Shown here: positions 10,501-24,904 of the stretch, piece by piece
Position numbering within the stretch: position 1 is the first letter of the stretch
Layout: each line of letters begins with the position of its first letter
Assembly: GCF_025118155.1 (NCBI RefSeq)
Contig: NW_026251397.1
Span: forward strand, 750,278 to 814,277
Source: Cokeromyces recurvatus
Taxonomy: Eukaryota > Mucoromycota > Mucoromycetes > Mucorales > Mucoraceae
Length of the DNA stretch: 64,000 nt
Direction of reading: 5' to 3'
Notes under the pieces: model-generated
What the model saw: only the letters and a program-made list of their open reading frames with translations
Database searches by the model: none
What the model was told of the DNA's origin: nothing
Translations under genes and position numbers: made by a program

Positions 10501-13500
10501 CGTGTACGCATTGTATATTCAGGTGAAGCCGACTTGAAGCCCACACAATAAAAGGGGAGATCGTTAATCTTATGCTGTCTTTCTATCTTTTCATCTGCAA
10601 TCAAGGTAGACCTCTGCGATGTATCAGAATCAGATTCATTATCCAAAGCCCCTCCATCATGTAGCTTTTCGTCTGCTAAAATCTTGGTGTCCTTTACAAA
10701 ATTTTCCCATTCAAAGGGGTGAAGCTGTTTTAAATATTCGAGTAAAGTGAGTCGAGCGCTTTTATCCTCTTCCCTAATGATTTCCCTTAATGATAAAATT
10801 AATTTTTCGCCGTAATGGGGTATCATGACTGTAAACGTAGGCATATTGGGAACTGGGAGTACCTCTGGCATGGGAGTAGTTAAGCTTTGTGCAAAAAATT
10901 GAATGCGTCGACTTGCTTCACTCTTTTGAGGATAGTACTCTGTCTTGAAGGCAATATCATCTTGAGAAACAAAAAAGGAAGGGGACTTTAAAGTTGGCTT
11001 TGAAGTTCCTACACCAGATGTCTAACCATTCATTAATAGTAAGGATTTGAATTAGTAACAAATAATGATGATGATGATGATGATTATTCCTTGTTATTTT
11101 ACCTGTCTATATAAAAGTTTAGATACTTGTTCAGGGGATAATAAATGCTCACGAAACATCGAAATAACCAAGGCATTCCAAATCTGAGAACAAAGCATCT
11201 TTGGTTGAACTTCAAGATCCAGTTCTGAAGTTGCCAAAATTTTTGCATAGATTCTTTTCGGTAGTCTTGAAAAGATGTTCCTCCAAGGGCTCCAGATAGA
11301 GATGCCAAGATAGAACGATCTTGCGGCAGAAAATATGGTGTTCCAAACAACATACCATAGATAGGTATCCAGGAAGAAAAGAATTAGCTCCATAAGTAGC
11401 ATAAGTACTAGAGAAATGAATGGCATATAGCTACAAAGAAAGGAGCCCATGATTGCATCATTACAATGAAATAATTTCATATTTGCTATCGCCTTCAGTG
11501 GATCTTTAAATGATAAGGCAATAAAAAAATAAGATTCTACAAGTTTACAGCCAAAGATACAAACCCAAAGGCCAATAGAGATGAGTCGATCTGTTTTCTT
11601 CAAGTGGGGGAAACTTGCAGTGAAGGCATGATTTAATGGAGCTTCTTTAAATCCCGAAGAACTTGATGTTTCTTTAGATCTAATGAATAGATGTGATTGT
11701 GGCGTTATAGCAAAATAAATACTACTGACTAAACTTATAATTAGTTGCGTGATTGATATTGCCATTGCAAGATGTCCTGTTCTGTTTAACATGATACAAT
11801 AGACTGATGGGCCCACATTTAGGGCTAAAATTAGAATTAGTAATAGGATACGACGTGTTAAAATCCCTGCTCTTTGAAAATTCATAGGTACATAAATATA
11901 TTCAACAAAACAACCAAGCATAACTAACAATGTAGATAAAGCACCTCCCAAAGCAGTATAAGATATTTTGACAGGTACCTCCTTTGCAGCAATAGATTCA
12001 TCACTGTCCAAATAAAGAATATCAGAATTCGCTGCAATGTAATACCAAAAGGACACAATATGAATGATCCAAATTCGGGAAAAATTAACAGCTAAATGCA
12101 TCCAAGATCGTTTTTCTTTAAACGTTTTCTGAAAGGCCCTTTTCCAATTAATATTCCGTAATGCATCAAATCTTAGATGAGGAGCCAATGTAAATAACTT
12201 GACTTTATCTTGTAGGACAAGTTGATGTATCGTTTTGGAGGACCAGAAGAACTGATTTATATCATCATAACCAATTATATCTGAATGATCTCGTTCACGA
12301 CAGGTAATATCTCCATGCTTATCTTTATAATATACTTGATTCTTAGCAAAATTATATAAGGGCTTGATTATTTTATCTAAAAATTCTCCTTCAGAAGCTA
12401 TCATCCTCCTCTGTTGAATATTGGCTAATTTAGTATCAGCTGCATCATCAGCAAGTTTAAAAATAAAGCAAAGTACTTCAGGGCAAAATCGAATTATAGA
12501 GGCCTCGCCCCATACCATTAACCATAAAGCTAATTGCCTTATGCGCTTAACATCCGACATTTGCTCCATCTTGGTACGCCATATTTCCTCTGATTCCTTC
12601 AAAGTGGGTTGTCGTGTATTATCCTTGCTACTACTATTTCCTCCTAAGGAGATAGCTGGATCATTCAAGTCTAGTTGTACTGTAAAATACCATTTTCGAT
12701 AATTAGCATTAGGCCCACCTATATAATCAGCATGTAAAGTCAACAGTGCCATTGTAGGGGACATACGCGACGCACGAGAATCAAGCATAATCATAAAGTG
12801 GTCCAGCATGTTCAGCATACTATCGTATTGAAATCCAAATGCATTTTTTAGACCGACAAATATCGCTTGAATTTGGTGATAAGAAGGTAAAGTATGGAGA
12901 TGAGCTGAGCTCGTCCATGCTGGATAAGGTATTTGATGGGCATTATTAAGTGTCTCTGATGACAATTCTTCGTTTGAGGTAAATGGAGTTGGTGATTGGA
13001 GTCTATGGCTATTAAGAGAGGTCATAGATGTGGTCGCTGTTACGCCTCGTGGTGTCTTATTACGCTTAGATTCTAGAAGGGCAATCAAAGAATCTGTAGA
13101 AGGGGCATAGCGAAGAAATCGACCTGAATTATGAATATCTCCACGCAGGTTTCCTAATAAACTAATACCAGCTATTGGTTGCTGATTTCGATTATATAAA
13201 TAAGGGACTAATTCTGATCGAATTGAAGATACTGTGTCTAGCCAATCCGCATCAGAACCATCGTATTGACTAAAAGTACAAGATATATCTCGATCTAGTT
13301 GACGATTTGGTGGCAAAGGAAATTGATGATATTGGTGTTGAATTGTATCTGCAGGGGAGGGGGTTGTTGAAGGAGGTAGGAGAGAGAGAGGGAGAAAAAG
13401 AAAAAAGGGAAAGTTTAAGTTATTTTTTTTACATATAATATGTATTATTCTATACCTGTTAATGTTTGCTGACATGAAGATGCTAAATTTTGACTTTATT

Positions 13501-13781
13501 TTAAAATAAAATAAAAAGGATCATAAGTTCATAATTTTATCTTAACTTTATGGAAGAATATATACATACAGATTGGATTGATTTGAAGAAGATGGTAAAT
13601 CAACAAAATCTAGAGGTTGGTAGTCACTTGAAGTAGATGATTTATAAGGTTGTTCAGCTTCTATGGTAGGAGTTATACTTTTTTCCTCCAAATATTGTGA
13701 TTGTTTAGCAATATTACTGTCAACACTATGCTGATGATTTGGTTGGTCATTTTTATTTTCAGCACAATTCTCGTCTATCAT
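7578..13781 (-). CDS. FKS1: 1,3-beta-glucan synthase catalytic subunit (FKS, GT48)
   Basis: Plasma-membrane synthase making beta-1,3-glucan from UDP-glucose, normally activated by Rho1. Exons, minus strand: 13566-13781, 13456-13468, 11103-13348, 9759-11021, 8063-9661, 7578-7931; about 1,896 residues, the usual FKS size. The N-terminal 150 residues are polar and poorly conserved. FKS domain 1 follows ([33 protein letters not shown]), then the first membrane block. The cytosolic GT48 domain shows [92 protein letters not shown] and [20 protein letters not shown], then about ten membrane spans. The second exon is only 13 nt; a 38-nt version (13456-13493) spliced from 13570 also keeps frame. The start is the first ATG; a TTG three codons upstream is not used. 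Confidence 0.95.
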
Positions 13782-14143
13782 TAATATCAATCAAAAATAA
13801 CAGTACGAATAAAAAAAAGAATTGAGAAAAGAGAGAGAGGAGGAGAAGAAAAGTACTTTTATTTATTTATTTATTAAATTCGTTGAAATGAATATGAGTA
13901 TATATCTAATGTCCCTACTGTATTTTAACGATTTATTCTTTTAATCTATCCATTGTTGTAGATAAAGAAAAAAATTAAAAACATCTCTGAATAACCATAT
14001 ACTTGCTTTAAAGATTATTTGTCCAAGTACATTCCGTATCCTTAATTATTCACCATCCCTTATTTTATGCTCTGTACATATACTCTCCCCTTATTTTAAT
14101 ATATACATCTTTACGTTTATTACTGTCATCATTACTTTTTATT
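13782..14143. promoter_or_regulatory. Intergenic, FKS promoter region
   Basis: 362 bp between the end of the SZT2-like gene and the start of FKS, same strand. It carries an AG-rich patch near 13825-13850 (CT-rich on the minus strand, as is common just upstream of fungal starts). No specific element recognised. Confidence 0.4.
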
Positions 14144-17100
14144 TCACATACTTTGCTTATTAGCTATAACTCTCCACATATAATAGTAGAGTGTTTTTCC
14201 TAAACCGACTATTTGCTCACGCTCAGCTCCTTCAAATTCAATTGTATTTGCTCTTTTTTCTCTACTGACCATCCAACCTTGAATATGCCCAGAGGGATCG
14301 GTACGTAAATGAATCATAAAATCCATGTATCGTGCATTATAAAGCAATAAGTGACGATAACTTCCTTCATAAAAATCTTTTGAATTTGTTTTTGTCATAC
14401 TCTTTACTACATCTAAAGCTGCATCCCAGTTAAGTTTCATATTAAAGATTAAAGCTAAACTCTTGTCAGCTTTTGTAATATCAATATGATCAAATTCACT
14501 CATTAATTGAATTAGCTGCAAATGCTCAGGAGATGAACTTGCATTCTTCTTCATAATAAGATCTGCAGAATAGAGTTTACTCCAGTCATGAGCCCGCTTG
14601 CTTCTAATAATAACCTGCATGTAACAAATTAGGATTTAATAATATGTATTGTAAAATCTCATATACCTCTGAAACAATATTATCTATTCTAATCCTTGCA
14701 TTACGAACTATATCTGCTAAAGTGTAACCTTCTTCAGGTAATGCGAAATTAGATAAAACATTATCTGATGGCGAACAATTATCACACTTAACCCAGCTAG
14801 TTTGTGTCATAGACTCTGGAGTAATTGAACCTTGATAAACAGCCAAAACAAAATATTCAAGATTAATCTGATTAATATTACTGATTGACGTATCTTCATA
14901 TTGTGGTTTAGATATCATATTAGATGTTTCATCATTTGCTGGACAAATAACTAAAGTATATTTCCAGTTTGAATGAGTAAGATGGATGGAAGTTTCTGAA
15001 TTAAAAGACAAATCAAAACTAGATACTGTTACAGCTGAACAGCTATTGTTAGTTGTCACATTTAACAGACCATAACGAGGTGCATATTTAAAAAGTGTTA
15101 CAAGGAATGTTGAAGTTTCGATATCAGTTATATCAAATTGATAAAAACCATGAATAATACGATCTTTAGAATAGGGCGATGGTTGCTGATTCATCAAAGC
15201 AAATCGACGAACAAAAGATAGAATATCTAAATCAGCTGGTACTTTTTCAGGATTGTCAAGCATTTTCTGTATATAATGAAGCTGGAAATCATATACAAAT
15301 GAATTGATATGAATCATTTGTTTAAAATGACCTGAATTTTCTTCAAACTTTTTAAAGTTTGTTCTTTTCTTCATTCGTGTTTCGTGACGGAAACGATTAT
15401 AATCCAAACGTCCATACTGACGGTGTAATGTATAAAGGGTAACAGATACAAATACACCAGTTAATCGAACTTCACATATAATAGATCCACCTTCAAATAC
15501 TCTTAGTAAAAACGTGGGTGCGCATTCTGCTGTTATATGTTTGCCTAAACTGAACTTTGATGTTCTAAATATAAAATCGTCATTATATCCAATATCATCT
15601 GACTTTGCAAAATCAATATATTGCATATCGGCGCTTTCCAAGTACGCCGCGTATTCTGACATTAATGAGTTTGCCATGTTATTAAACCATTCTATCACAA
15701 TAGCCCTTCCATTGGAACCTTCTGCTAAATTAGGCCATTCTTTTTCGGGATCACAAAAGATGAGTGGAGTACGACAAAAATGAAGCACACGTGAAGTTCT
15801 CATGATTGTAGATACTTCAGGACGCGTCAACTTTTCGGTCAAGTCCATCTCTGCTTTAGGATTACCATACCTCTTTCTCCATTTAATGTATACCTTTAAT
15901 GCTTTACGATGAGCAGATTGTACTTTAGCTCTACGTAGAAATGCTTCCAAAAAGGGTTGCCCATGACGACGCAAAATATCAAAATCTTTGCTACGGATAG
16001 TATCTGCAACTGAATCCGTGATAGAATCCATTAATGCATGATCTAGTTCAGTTGTACGAATAACTGATTTTTGAAGAATGCGGTCTACATGGTTCTCTTT
16101 TTCTATTTGACGCACCAAAGGAGAGGAAGATGCATCATTAGATTTAATGATGCTATTCTCTAACTGCTCACGAGATGGAGCAGTTGTAGGGAAGGCAACC
16201 ATATCCTTTAGATCAAGCATACTCACAGACATTGGATCGTTAACTGCTCCATTTCGTCTCATATTACTTGGTGCTCTCAAAGAAGAAGGAGTTAAATCTG
16301 GCTTGCCTATTGTATCGAATTGTCGACCCGGCTTCTTTGCTGGTTTTGGTGAAGGATGATGAATTTGAGGAGTAGAACTGTAATAACTGCTATTTACAGA
16401 ACCAAGGTTTGTAGATAAATGCTTAGTTGGACTATAATTATTAGAATTTCTAAAATCTTCCATAACAGTTTTCATAGATCGAGTATGATGAAATAAACCC
16501 ATTTTCTGATGTAAAATATTATTCATAAGCTCGTTACGGGCTTCTTGTCTATTTGCAACACGGAATATACCTTTAAACAACTCTTGTGATATAGAATCCG
16601 ACCAGTTGTAAGTGTAGACTGTTAGTCGATGTACATCAAGAGTCATTATCATAAAGCAATGTTTCTTTGAATCTAACCGGGGCCCGCTTTTACTCAATGT
16701 TCCAGAATTAGATAATGTGCTCGAGGTTCGTGAATGCTCTTGAGTATCAGTTTTAAATCTTCTTTGACTACTACCACCATCCGTATTAGCTGATTCCCCT
16801 GAACTTCTTCGAGATCTAGCCCTTTGACTATCATTGTCACTAGCCGTACTTGGTCTTCTTCCCACAAGGAAGGCATCAGATACACTACCAAGCTTTTCAA
16901 CAAACTCATCTAGTCCACTAATGGCTACAAGACGAATATTGCTTTGTAACTTTTGACGTTGACGGTATTGAAATCCTCGATAAAGTTCCCATTTACTATT
17001 ATAATTGGGCATACCATCGTCACCATCCCAAACATTATTTCCAAGGGATGTCCACGCAACGGTAGGACGTAAAGAAGAATCGATTTTTCGAAGTTCAAAG

Positions 17101-20100
17101 TCTAAATAACGTATAAGATCGTCCATGCACCAAGGAGTTGTCTGTATTGATTTTTCCATAGCATATACAGTTGGACTCTTAAACTCAGATGCTTTACGAA
17201 GAATGAATAAAACTGATTCAATAAACTTTTTCCTTAATATTGTACCAAGTCGACCTTCAGACTTATCAGTTACTGCCTTTTGTAAGGCTCCATCTAATGA
17301 TAAAGCTGCACCAAGGTCAATGGTAACAGTCTTTTCTATAAAGTAATCACAGAGACTTTGGCGATAGCATTCGTATATATGTTGAATTAATGCCTCGCTG
17401 TCAGCCGTACCAGTTACCCATATATCAACCCATATATGAAAAAATGTCGTTCCTTCTTTTGCCTCTCTAAAATCTTCTTCAAGACAATCATGGATCATCT
17501 CTGGATCAAAGTTTGCTCCATAATTACCTTCCTCTTGGACAACTGTAATAGGATATCCATACTCATTTAAAAGAGTTAAACAAATACCTGCCATACCTTG
17601 GCCCGCCATTAATTCTAATGGTGTCGAAGATCCAGGAGCACGCTTTGTGCAGTTATAATAGAAGCAAAATGAGCCTGGAGGGATCTCTCTTGTTGTCTTG
17701 CTTTGACTAAACAAAGTATAAAAAGTAAATATTGAGACATAAGTTCATATAATGGACTAAATAGGCTTACGGGTTTAATTGACGTTTTGATGCATCCTGA
17801 ATCCCATTCGGGTCTTGGCTGAAAAACATGTTATTATAGTAATTAGATACTGATTGTCTTACATAAGGCCCTGTTAGAGGTCGAATATTATCTGCTAATA
17901 TAGATTGCTTGAAATATTGCAAGAGGACGTAAGGACTATTCACTAAGTCTGGAATTCTTAGCATTTCTCTACGAGTAGATGGTTTTGAAGTAGGTAAAAT
18001 AAAATCAACATCCTATTAAAAAACGAAAAAAAAAAGAGTTAGATAAATATGAGGTACATAAAAAAAAAAAGAAAGAAAGAAAGAAAGAAAATCACACCTC
18101 TAAAGTAGGTTTTGTAACAGAATTCCTTGAAAAGAATTGTTGTATTTCATTTAATGTAATTTGTGAAATTAGCCTTTTTTCTATTAGATTTACAAACTCC
18201 TTTTCTACCCAAGATGGAAGATCTATGCCATAAACTTCCAAAACAAGTTCCCTTTTTTCATTTGATGATGACCTAGTTACACTTGATGTGTGCGGCATGG
18301 GTGAAGTAGACGAAATTCTTGACAATTCGCGCTTGGGAGTAGTTTCTGGCATATTAACAGCAATAAGAGTTTGCGTATCATCTTCAGTATTTTTCCCAGA
18401 TAGTGTATGTACAGGAGATACACATGTTGTATTGGGAGACACTTCTACTTCATTATCAAAACTCTCTTCTGATATTTTACAATATACAATCGAGTCATCT
18501 CGCTCAATAACAAACATATTGGGTCGATTAACTACTGTGAATAATCTCAAGACATCAGAACTGAGAAATTTAAGTGCAATATTTGGCTGCAAACGCCAAT
18601 GTAGAGGAAACCGCTTTGTAAATACAAGTGGGCAAGAAAATTGTCCAGGAAAGAACTTGTTAGTTTCAGTCATATCTGTATTATTAAAGACATCCTGAAT
18701 ATCTTCATTTTCATTATCTTCGTCTGATATATCTTCATCTGAGAAAGCAGTATCCATGTTAATGCTATTAGGTGCTTCGAGGTATTTACTAATATTGAAT
18801 CAAATATAAATTTTGACATACTTTTCCTTTTATATATACTTATATATATATATATTTATATATGTATACATATATAACTTACCTACAAATACGAGTTTCC
18901 TGCAAATAATTTAACAATACTAATTGGTTGGTTCGCTCTTGAATTATTTTTAATTTTTCCTTGATAAGTTCTAATATATTGAATTCAGGTTCCAGCAATT
19001 GTAATTTGGAATAAAAATAAACTTGAACATATTTTTCATAAGGGATCAATATTAACCAATACAACGGTCTTTTATCCAAAGGAACACTTGCTTCTTCTTC
19101 TTCTATCATACCATCTTCTATATCTGTTTGTCCTATTTTCACTGTCTTTGTAATACAAATGCCTAAACCGTCACAAAATTCATCTTCTGCAGAACGATCA
19201 AAGTGATCTATTTCTGTAGCTGAAGGGGAAGGCTCGGGCATGATAGGTGAATTGCTATTAGAATAAGATGTCTCCTCACCCATATTAAAAATAGCATCTT
19301 GGCATACATAAAAATAATCATCAATACGCTTAAGACGATATTTTCCTCTCCTTTGACGACAACTATCCTTTTCTAATTCGTTCATAAAAATGAGTCTACT
19401 TTCAGTATAATTTTTGACGAATTGGAAAGGTATTCTTAATGATGTTCGATAGGTTATGAAAGGGCATGGAGTAATAAGCTGCTGTTCTACATACTTTAAT
19501 ATTGATAATGTAATGATGGGGGCCTTTAATAAGCCATGAATCGTTTCTTCTTTTAATAGCCAGTCTACACGAGACTCTGTTTCTGCTAGTGCAACCTTTT
19601 GATCTTGACTAAGTGATGAAAAGCATTCAGGTTGGGATTTCATAGACTGTATTAAAAAACTAATGAAAAAAGAAAAATTAACATATATATATATATATTC
19701 GCTCGTATTAAACAATAAAGGTATACTTACTCCAAATTATATGGGAATAAATTATCTAAATAACTATAATCATCCAAATCAGAACGTGGCATATTCAGAC
19801 AGACAATCTGAAGATAGACTCTTGTATCCTCTTGTCTCAAAGGAAACATGTCTTGGAACATAAGACCTTCTCTTTTTAAATTAAATTTTTCTCCGTCAAT
19901 AGTTTGACCCGAGTAGGAAGTAGGTAATGAATGAATAGGAACAATAATTTCAGAAGTAGAACTGTGATTGTCGGAACTTATAGGCATTCTGTATACAGCA
20001 TTTAATCGAATCAATAAGGGTGCTTGTGAATGTGCAACTAGATCAACAATGAAAGAAACCCTATCATCTTCAGACATGTTTACTTGAAGAGGATTCGTCT

Positions 20101-23100
20101 TTTCATGTCTAATAAATGGTGGTTTATAATAAAATAAATTGGAAACTGTTTTGCTCTTTGTTTGAACAAACTCAAAGTATTGATAAAAGATACAATTGAA
20201 TTTTTCCTGAATTTCAGCTTCTTGCGTCTCACTATATACATACATACATACATACATACAAATATATATATTTATATACATATTTATACATAACTTAATA
20301 AATACATCACTATTTCACATACCTTTCTATGGATTCATTCTTTTGCATGACCATTATATTTACAAATTCAGTGATATCAATTTCCATTAATGACTCATTA
20401 CAAACTTCTAACGCTTTATTCAAATCCTTATCTTCTACCATGAAACCTCTCAACAAGCATGTATAAAAAGACTTTAAGAAGCTTCTTGAATAAAATCGTG
20501 TCACATCTTGTGCAACACGAAGCACTCGATCCGTAAGTTGAGCTCCAATTTGACAAGACTGATACTGTCCCTCAAATAATTCAGGTCTTAACATTACACC
20601 TAAACCGTCTGATTCATGGATAAGATAATCTACAGGTCGGATGGAAATCTTATTTGCATTCTCAATAGCATGCTCAATTCGAATACGATTTGATTCCTCA
20701 ACAGAATTTCCAAATAATAAACTATTCTTTATAGGTTTCATAGGCTTTTGACGTACGCATTCAAACATGAATATATCAAGAAAATGACATCTCTCAACTT
20801 TAGAAATTGAATTCAATTTTTCATCTTGTTGCAATTTTAATAGTCCTGTTGAAACAGATTCTAAGCTTGGGAAAAGAATGATGATAAAGGAACGAGGATC
20901 AAAAATTTTGACAAAGCAACGAGTTTTGCGTAAATCAGGTATTAATCCTGTGCTTGAAACTCGACCATCCTGTGTAGCCGTCTTTAATGCATCACAAAGC
21001 TCTTGCCAGAAGGCCGTACCCACATCATGATGTGACATTAAAATCTCACCACTTGAAATATAGTCTAATGATCTTTCAACAAAATAATGCAATAATACAT
21101 AGTTTTGTAAAATCGTGTCCAGTTTAGCAATTATAGTCTTATTCTTATTGAGTAAAGTATCAGGTCGAAAACTAAATAGCTTAGGAGGATGACTATCAGT
21201 TGGGGTGAATGAAGAATCAGTAGGAAGCGTTGTGTTTTCATGACGACGTAAATATCGCTGAGCCTTTGAATGTGTTAGATTCCTCTTACTACGTGTAGTT
21301 GGACTTGTGATATCTTCAATTGTTGGTGTCACAAGCGTCTTTAATTTTATTTGCTGATTGTGTTGCTGCAATTGAGGTAGCAAAGTCATTCTGTATTGTG
21401 GGGGTCGAAAAGAAGCAATTACAAACATATTTGATCTTAGTACAGAGGCTATATCAAGTAATTGGGGAAGAGAAATAAGGGTTGTATCTTCATCTGGAGC
21501 TTCTGGTTTTATATACATTGTTTCCTTCTTTTTCGTTTTAAAATCGGATATACTCTTTGATCTTCCAACTGCATGTATTTGATCAAACGTAACTAATTGA
21601 GAGATTGTCTTTTTATCATGTTCAAATGTCCATTTTTTAACATATTCATATTGATCAAAATCAAAACTACCATTCGGCTCCATCCATAATTCAGTTGTAA
21701 TTTTCCCTGTCGTAGAGTCTTTCCATATAAAATATTGCAATGCGCAAAGAGATACTTCTTTGTTTTCATGTCCAGGCAACTCAATTTCTTGATAGAAATG
21801 TGTACTATCTGGACGAGGAGAAACTAATTGATAACCCTATTGTATTAAAGCTGTTTATTAGTTGATTGGTCTTTTATATATATATTTATACATATATATT
21901 ACCTGATCTAAACGAGCTTGACATAAAAATTGGAATGCTAAATCATGTATAGGCATCATTTTATTTTCTCTATGGTATCCATCCTGATAATTATTGGTTT
22001 GCCATAACCACGTCATACGTTTCAGATAATCACGAACAATATACTCACTTGTTAACCACATTGCTACAGGTAAATACCAAGTTTTTGACCGACTCTTACC
22101 TCCTGAGTTTACTTGCTTAGTTGTTAAAAACGAGGATTCAGCAAAATGTTTAGGATCTCTCATGAGGAGACGAGAAAATGGACGCTTACAGATCATATTA
22201 CAAGCGTCATTTGTTCTCCTATCCGTTTTCAATAATTGAGTCAAGTGCTCAATTGCCCTCTTACGAGCTTGTGCTTCCACATTAAAAAATAAAAGTCTAA
22301 GCGTCATCAGACGGCCATATTCATGTCTTATTCGTAATTCACAAAACGAAGGCGGATATGTCAGTGACAACGAAAAATAATCCTTCATGTGCTCATCAGT
22401 GCTTAAAGCTGGACTCGAAATTAGTTTGTGCATCATTCGAACATAGGTTCCATCTTCAGATACAAAATCAGACCATTCTTCAATAACTGCTTCTATATTC
22501 TTCATCATGAACATAATATCGTCTTCTATATTTGATAAAAATTCTTGATTATAAGATGACGTGAGCTTGGGCGTCATGTAAGGCGATACATCACCCACGA
22601 GAATATCAATACATCCTGGATCATACCAACACCTTGTTCTTGCTCTTGCTTCTGAAGCATTGAAGCGATCCCAAAAGTCTCTGAAGGCATCGATATAAGC
22701 TGACTTTTGTTGTGACGAAGTTGTAGTTTCTGATGTAGTAGAATTATTACCGTTTAGTAAGGATTCAGGTCGATTAGTAGAAGACGACAGATAGGAGGTA
22801 TTGGCATCATTACTTCCAGCTGATAAACTCGTCATCCAATATTTGTTAGGAAAACCCAACACAGACTTCAATATCTCATCCCCTTCAAATATATCGATTA
22901 GGTAATTCTTGAGTTTTTCTATTTTCGAATAAATAGATACAGCATAGGATTCACCAAAGAAGATAGACCCCGTTACGACACCCATCATTTGCGCACGTCT
23001 TCTGAAAATATCCCAGTTCTGCAGCATATGAGCAAAACTGGCATCAGTTCTAACAAAGATCTCTGCCCTTGGCGCTTTACCACGAGAAAAAATATTACTT

Positions 23101-24869
23101 GCCATCAGGATATTTTCACTTTTGTATGTATTATGTGCATTTCCAATAATAGTTGGAAGCCAAGTGGCCTTGATTCTATATTCAATCAGAACATTAGGTT
23201 GCCAACGCAAGACCATAATAATTTGAATACGTTCTTTGCGAATCGAAGATAGATCAGAGGCTTCGATGTCTTGAAGACTAACATCAATATGCTTTGAGCC
23301 TGTACCATCGTCAAATGTGACAGACTGAACTGTAAATCCTTCACGTGCTCTAGCTGCAATCAAATGAGAAAACTCAGAAGGAAGTGTATACTCTCTATAT
23401 TTTAAGAGACGTAATTCACCTTCAGGAGGACGTGCGTAAGGATCCCAGGGATAATTAAACCTATATTTTGATAATTCATGATTTGATTCAGTTAAATTGC
23501 TTCCAGATAAGTCATGTCGATTCAGTTGCCCTTGTGAGTCCTTTTCTGTCTGTAATCTTAGTTCAGAATGAAGAGAACGCATAAGAATAGTTTCTCGAAA
23601 CAAAAATTTTCTATGGAAGAGATTAGGTGCTTTTATATGTTTTGCCTTGTCAAGATCGACTAATTGAACAACAGCACAAGACCTTTGTGATGTTGAAGTG
23701 ATTGTAGCCGCCACAGCCTCCCCCTCCTCCTCTTCCTCTTCCTCTTCCTTCTTCTTCTTTTCCTTTTCCTTCCCCTTCTCCTCTTCGTCCTCCTTCTTAA
23801 CATCATCATCATCATTATTATTATTATTATACAAAAGTATATTTGTATGTAATTTTGCTAAACATGCTTCAGAATACATAAAGGTTCCATTAGTAGCACG
23901 AGCTAAAAATTGAAGAATCTCTGTATCTGGAACAAAACCAAAGTTTCTACCTGGTATAAAACTACTTGAATAACCAATTTGAATAATATGACAAGTAATG
24001 TCTTCCTCTGCAAATTGTCTTACAAAGGTATTATCATGGACATTTGATTTCATAGCACCGTCTGTGATTAATATAAGCTGTGCACGACCCTCCTGAGGCA
24101 ATAATTTCAGGGCAAAATGACCAGCATGTAAGATACGAGACAGATTAGCACCTGATTTGCCTATCCCCCACACTTCCTTCTTTGAGGTAGATGAATAAAA
24201 TGAAGTATCCTGAGATTGCTGATGTGTAGGACTTGTATCAGAAGTTGATTCTTTCATGGTTCCAGTTTTATTTCTGAAAGGTTCTTTATCATTGTCTATT
24301 ATTAAAGGGGAAAATGAGTTTGTATCTGGTTGCCTCGTAAAGGAAGTAGTATTGAAGACACTGATATTATCTGAAGACGTCACGTCCCCTCCTACATCCA
24401 AGTTATAACCCATATTGGCTCTATTTTTATTTATAAACTTTCTAAACTGTGCAGTATCTTCTTGAAAGGTAAGAAATTCAGATCGTAACTTTCGAATAAT
24501 GCGATTGATATTATTCGCTGTAATCACTACATTTTGTATAAACACTCTCATTGTAGGATGTTCTACCAGCATACGTATCACATTCACATTAGATGCAAAT
24601 TGAGAACAGTCTGCCATAACTGTAAGACGGAATGAAGGTTGCACCTTTATATAGAAATATATGTATATATAATGATTAGTATAATGGCATAGATAAGAAG
24701 AGGGGGGGAGGGAGAAAAAAAAAAGAGTTCATTATATTTACTATAGCTTTTTGAGTTGGTGAGATTTGCATTGAGAAAGGTTGAACTAAACCTTCTAATG
24801 AATTCTGGAGTCTAAAAAAAAAATTAATATTAAAAAAAAAAAAAAAATACATATCATTTAATGTTACAG

Positions 24870-24904
<35 letters not shown>

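Noticed and set aside
13349..13475. Extension of the large FKS exon to an ATG at 13475
   Set aside because: The added residues come from a polypyrimidine tract ending in CAG, a typical acceptor; splicing gives a better model and includes the polar N-terminus.
19644..19659. Acceptor ATACAG before SMKSQ in the SZT2-like gene
   Set aside because: Wrong phase with the previous exon; the CATTAG acceptor 15 nt earlier keeps frame and adds FLIQ.
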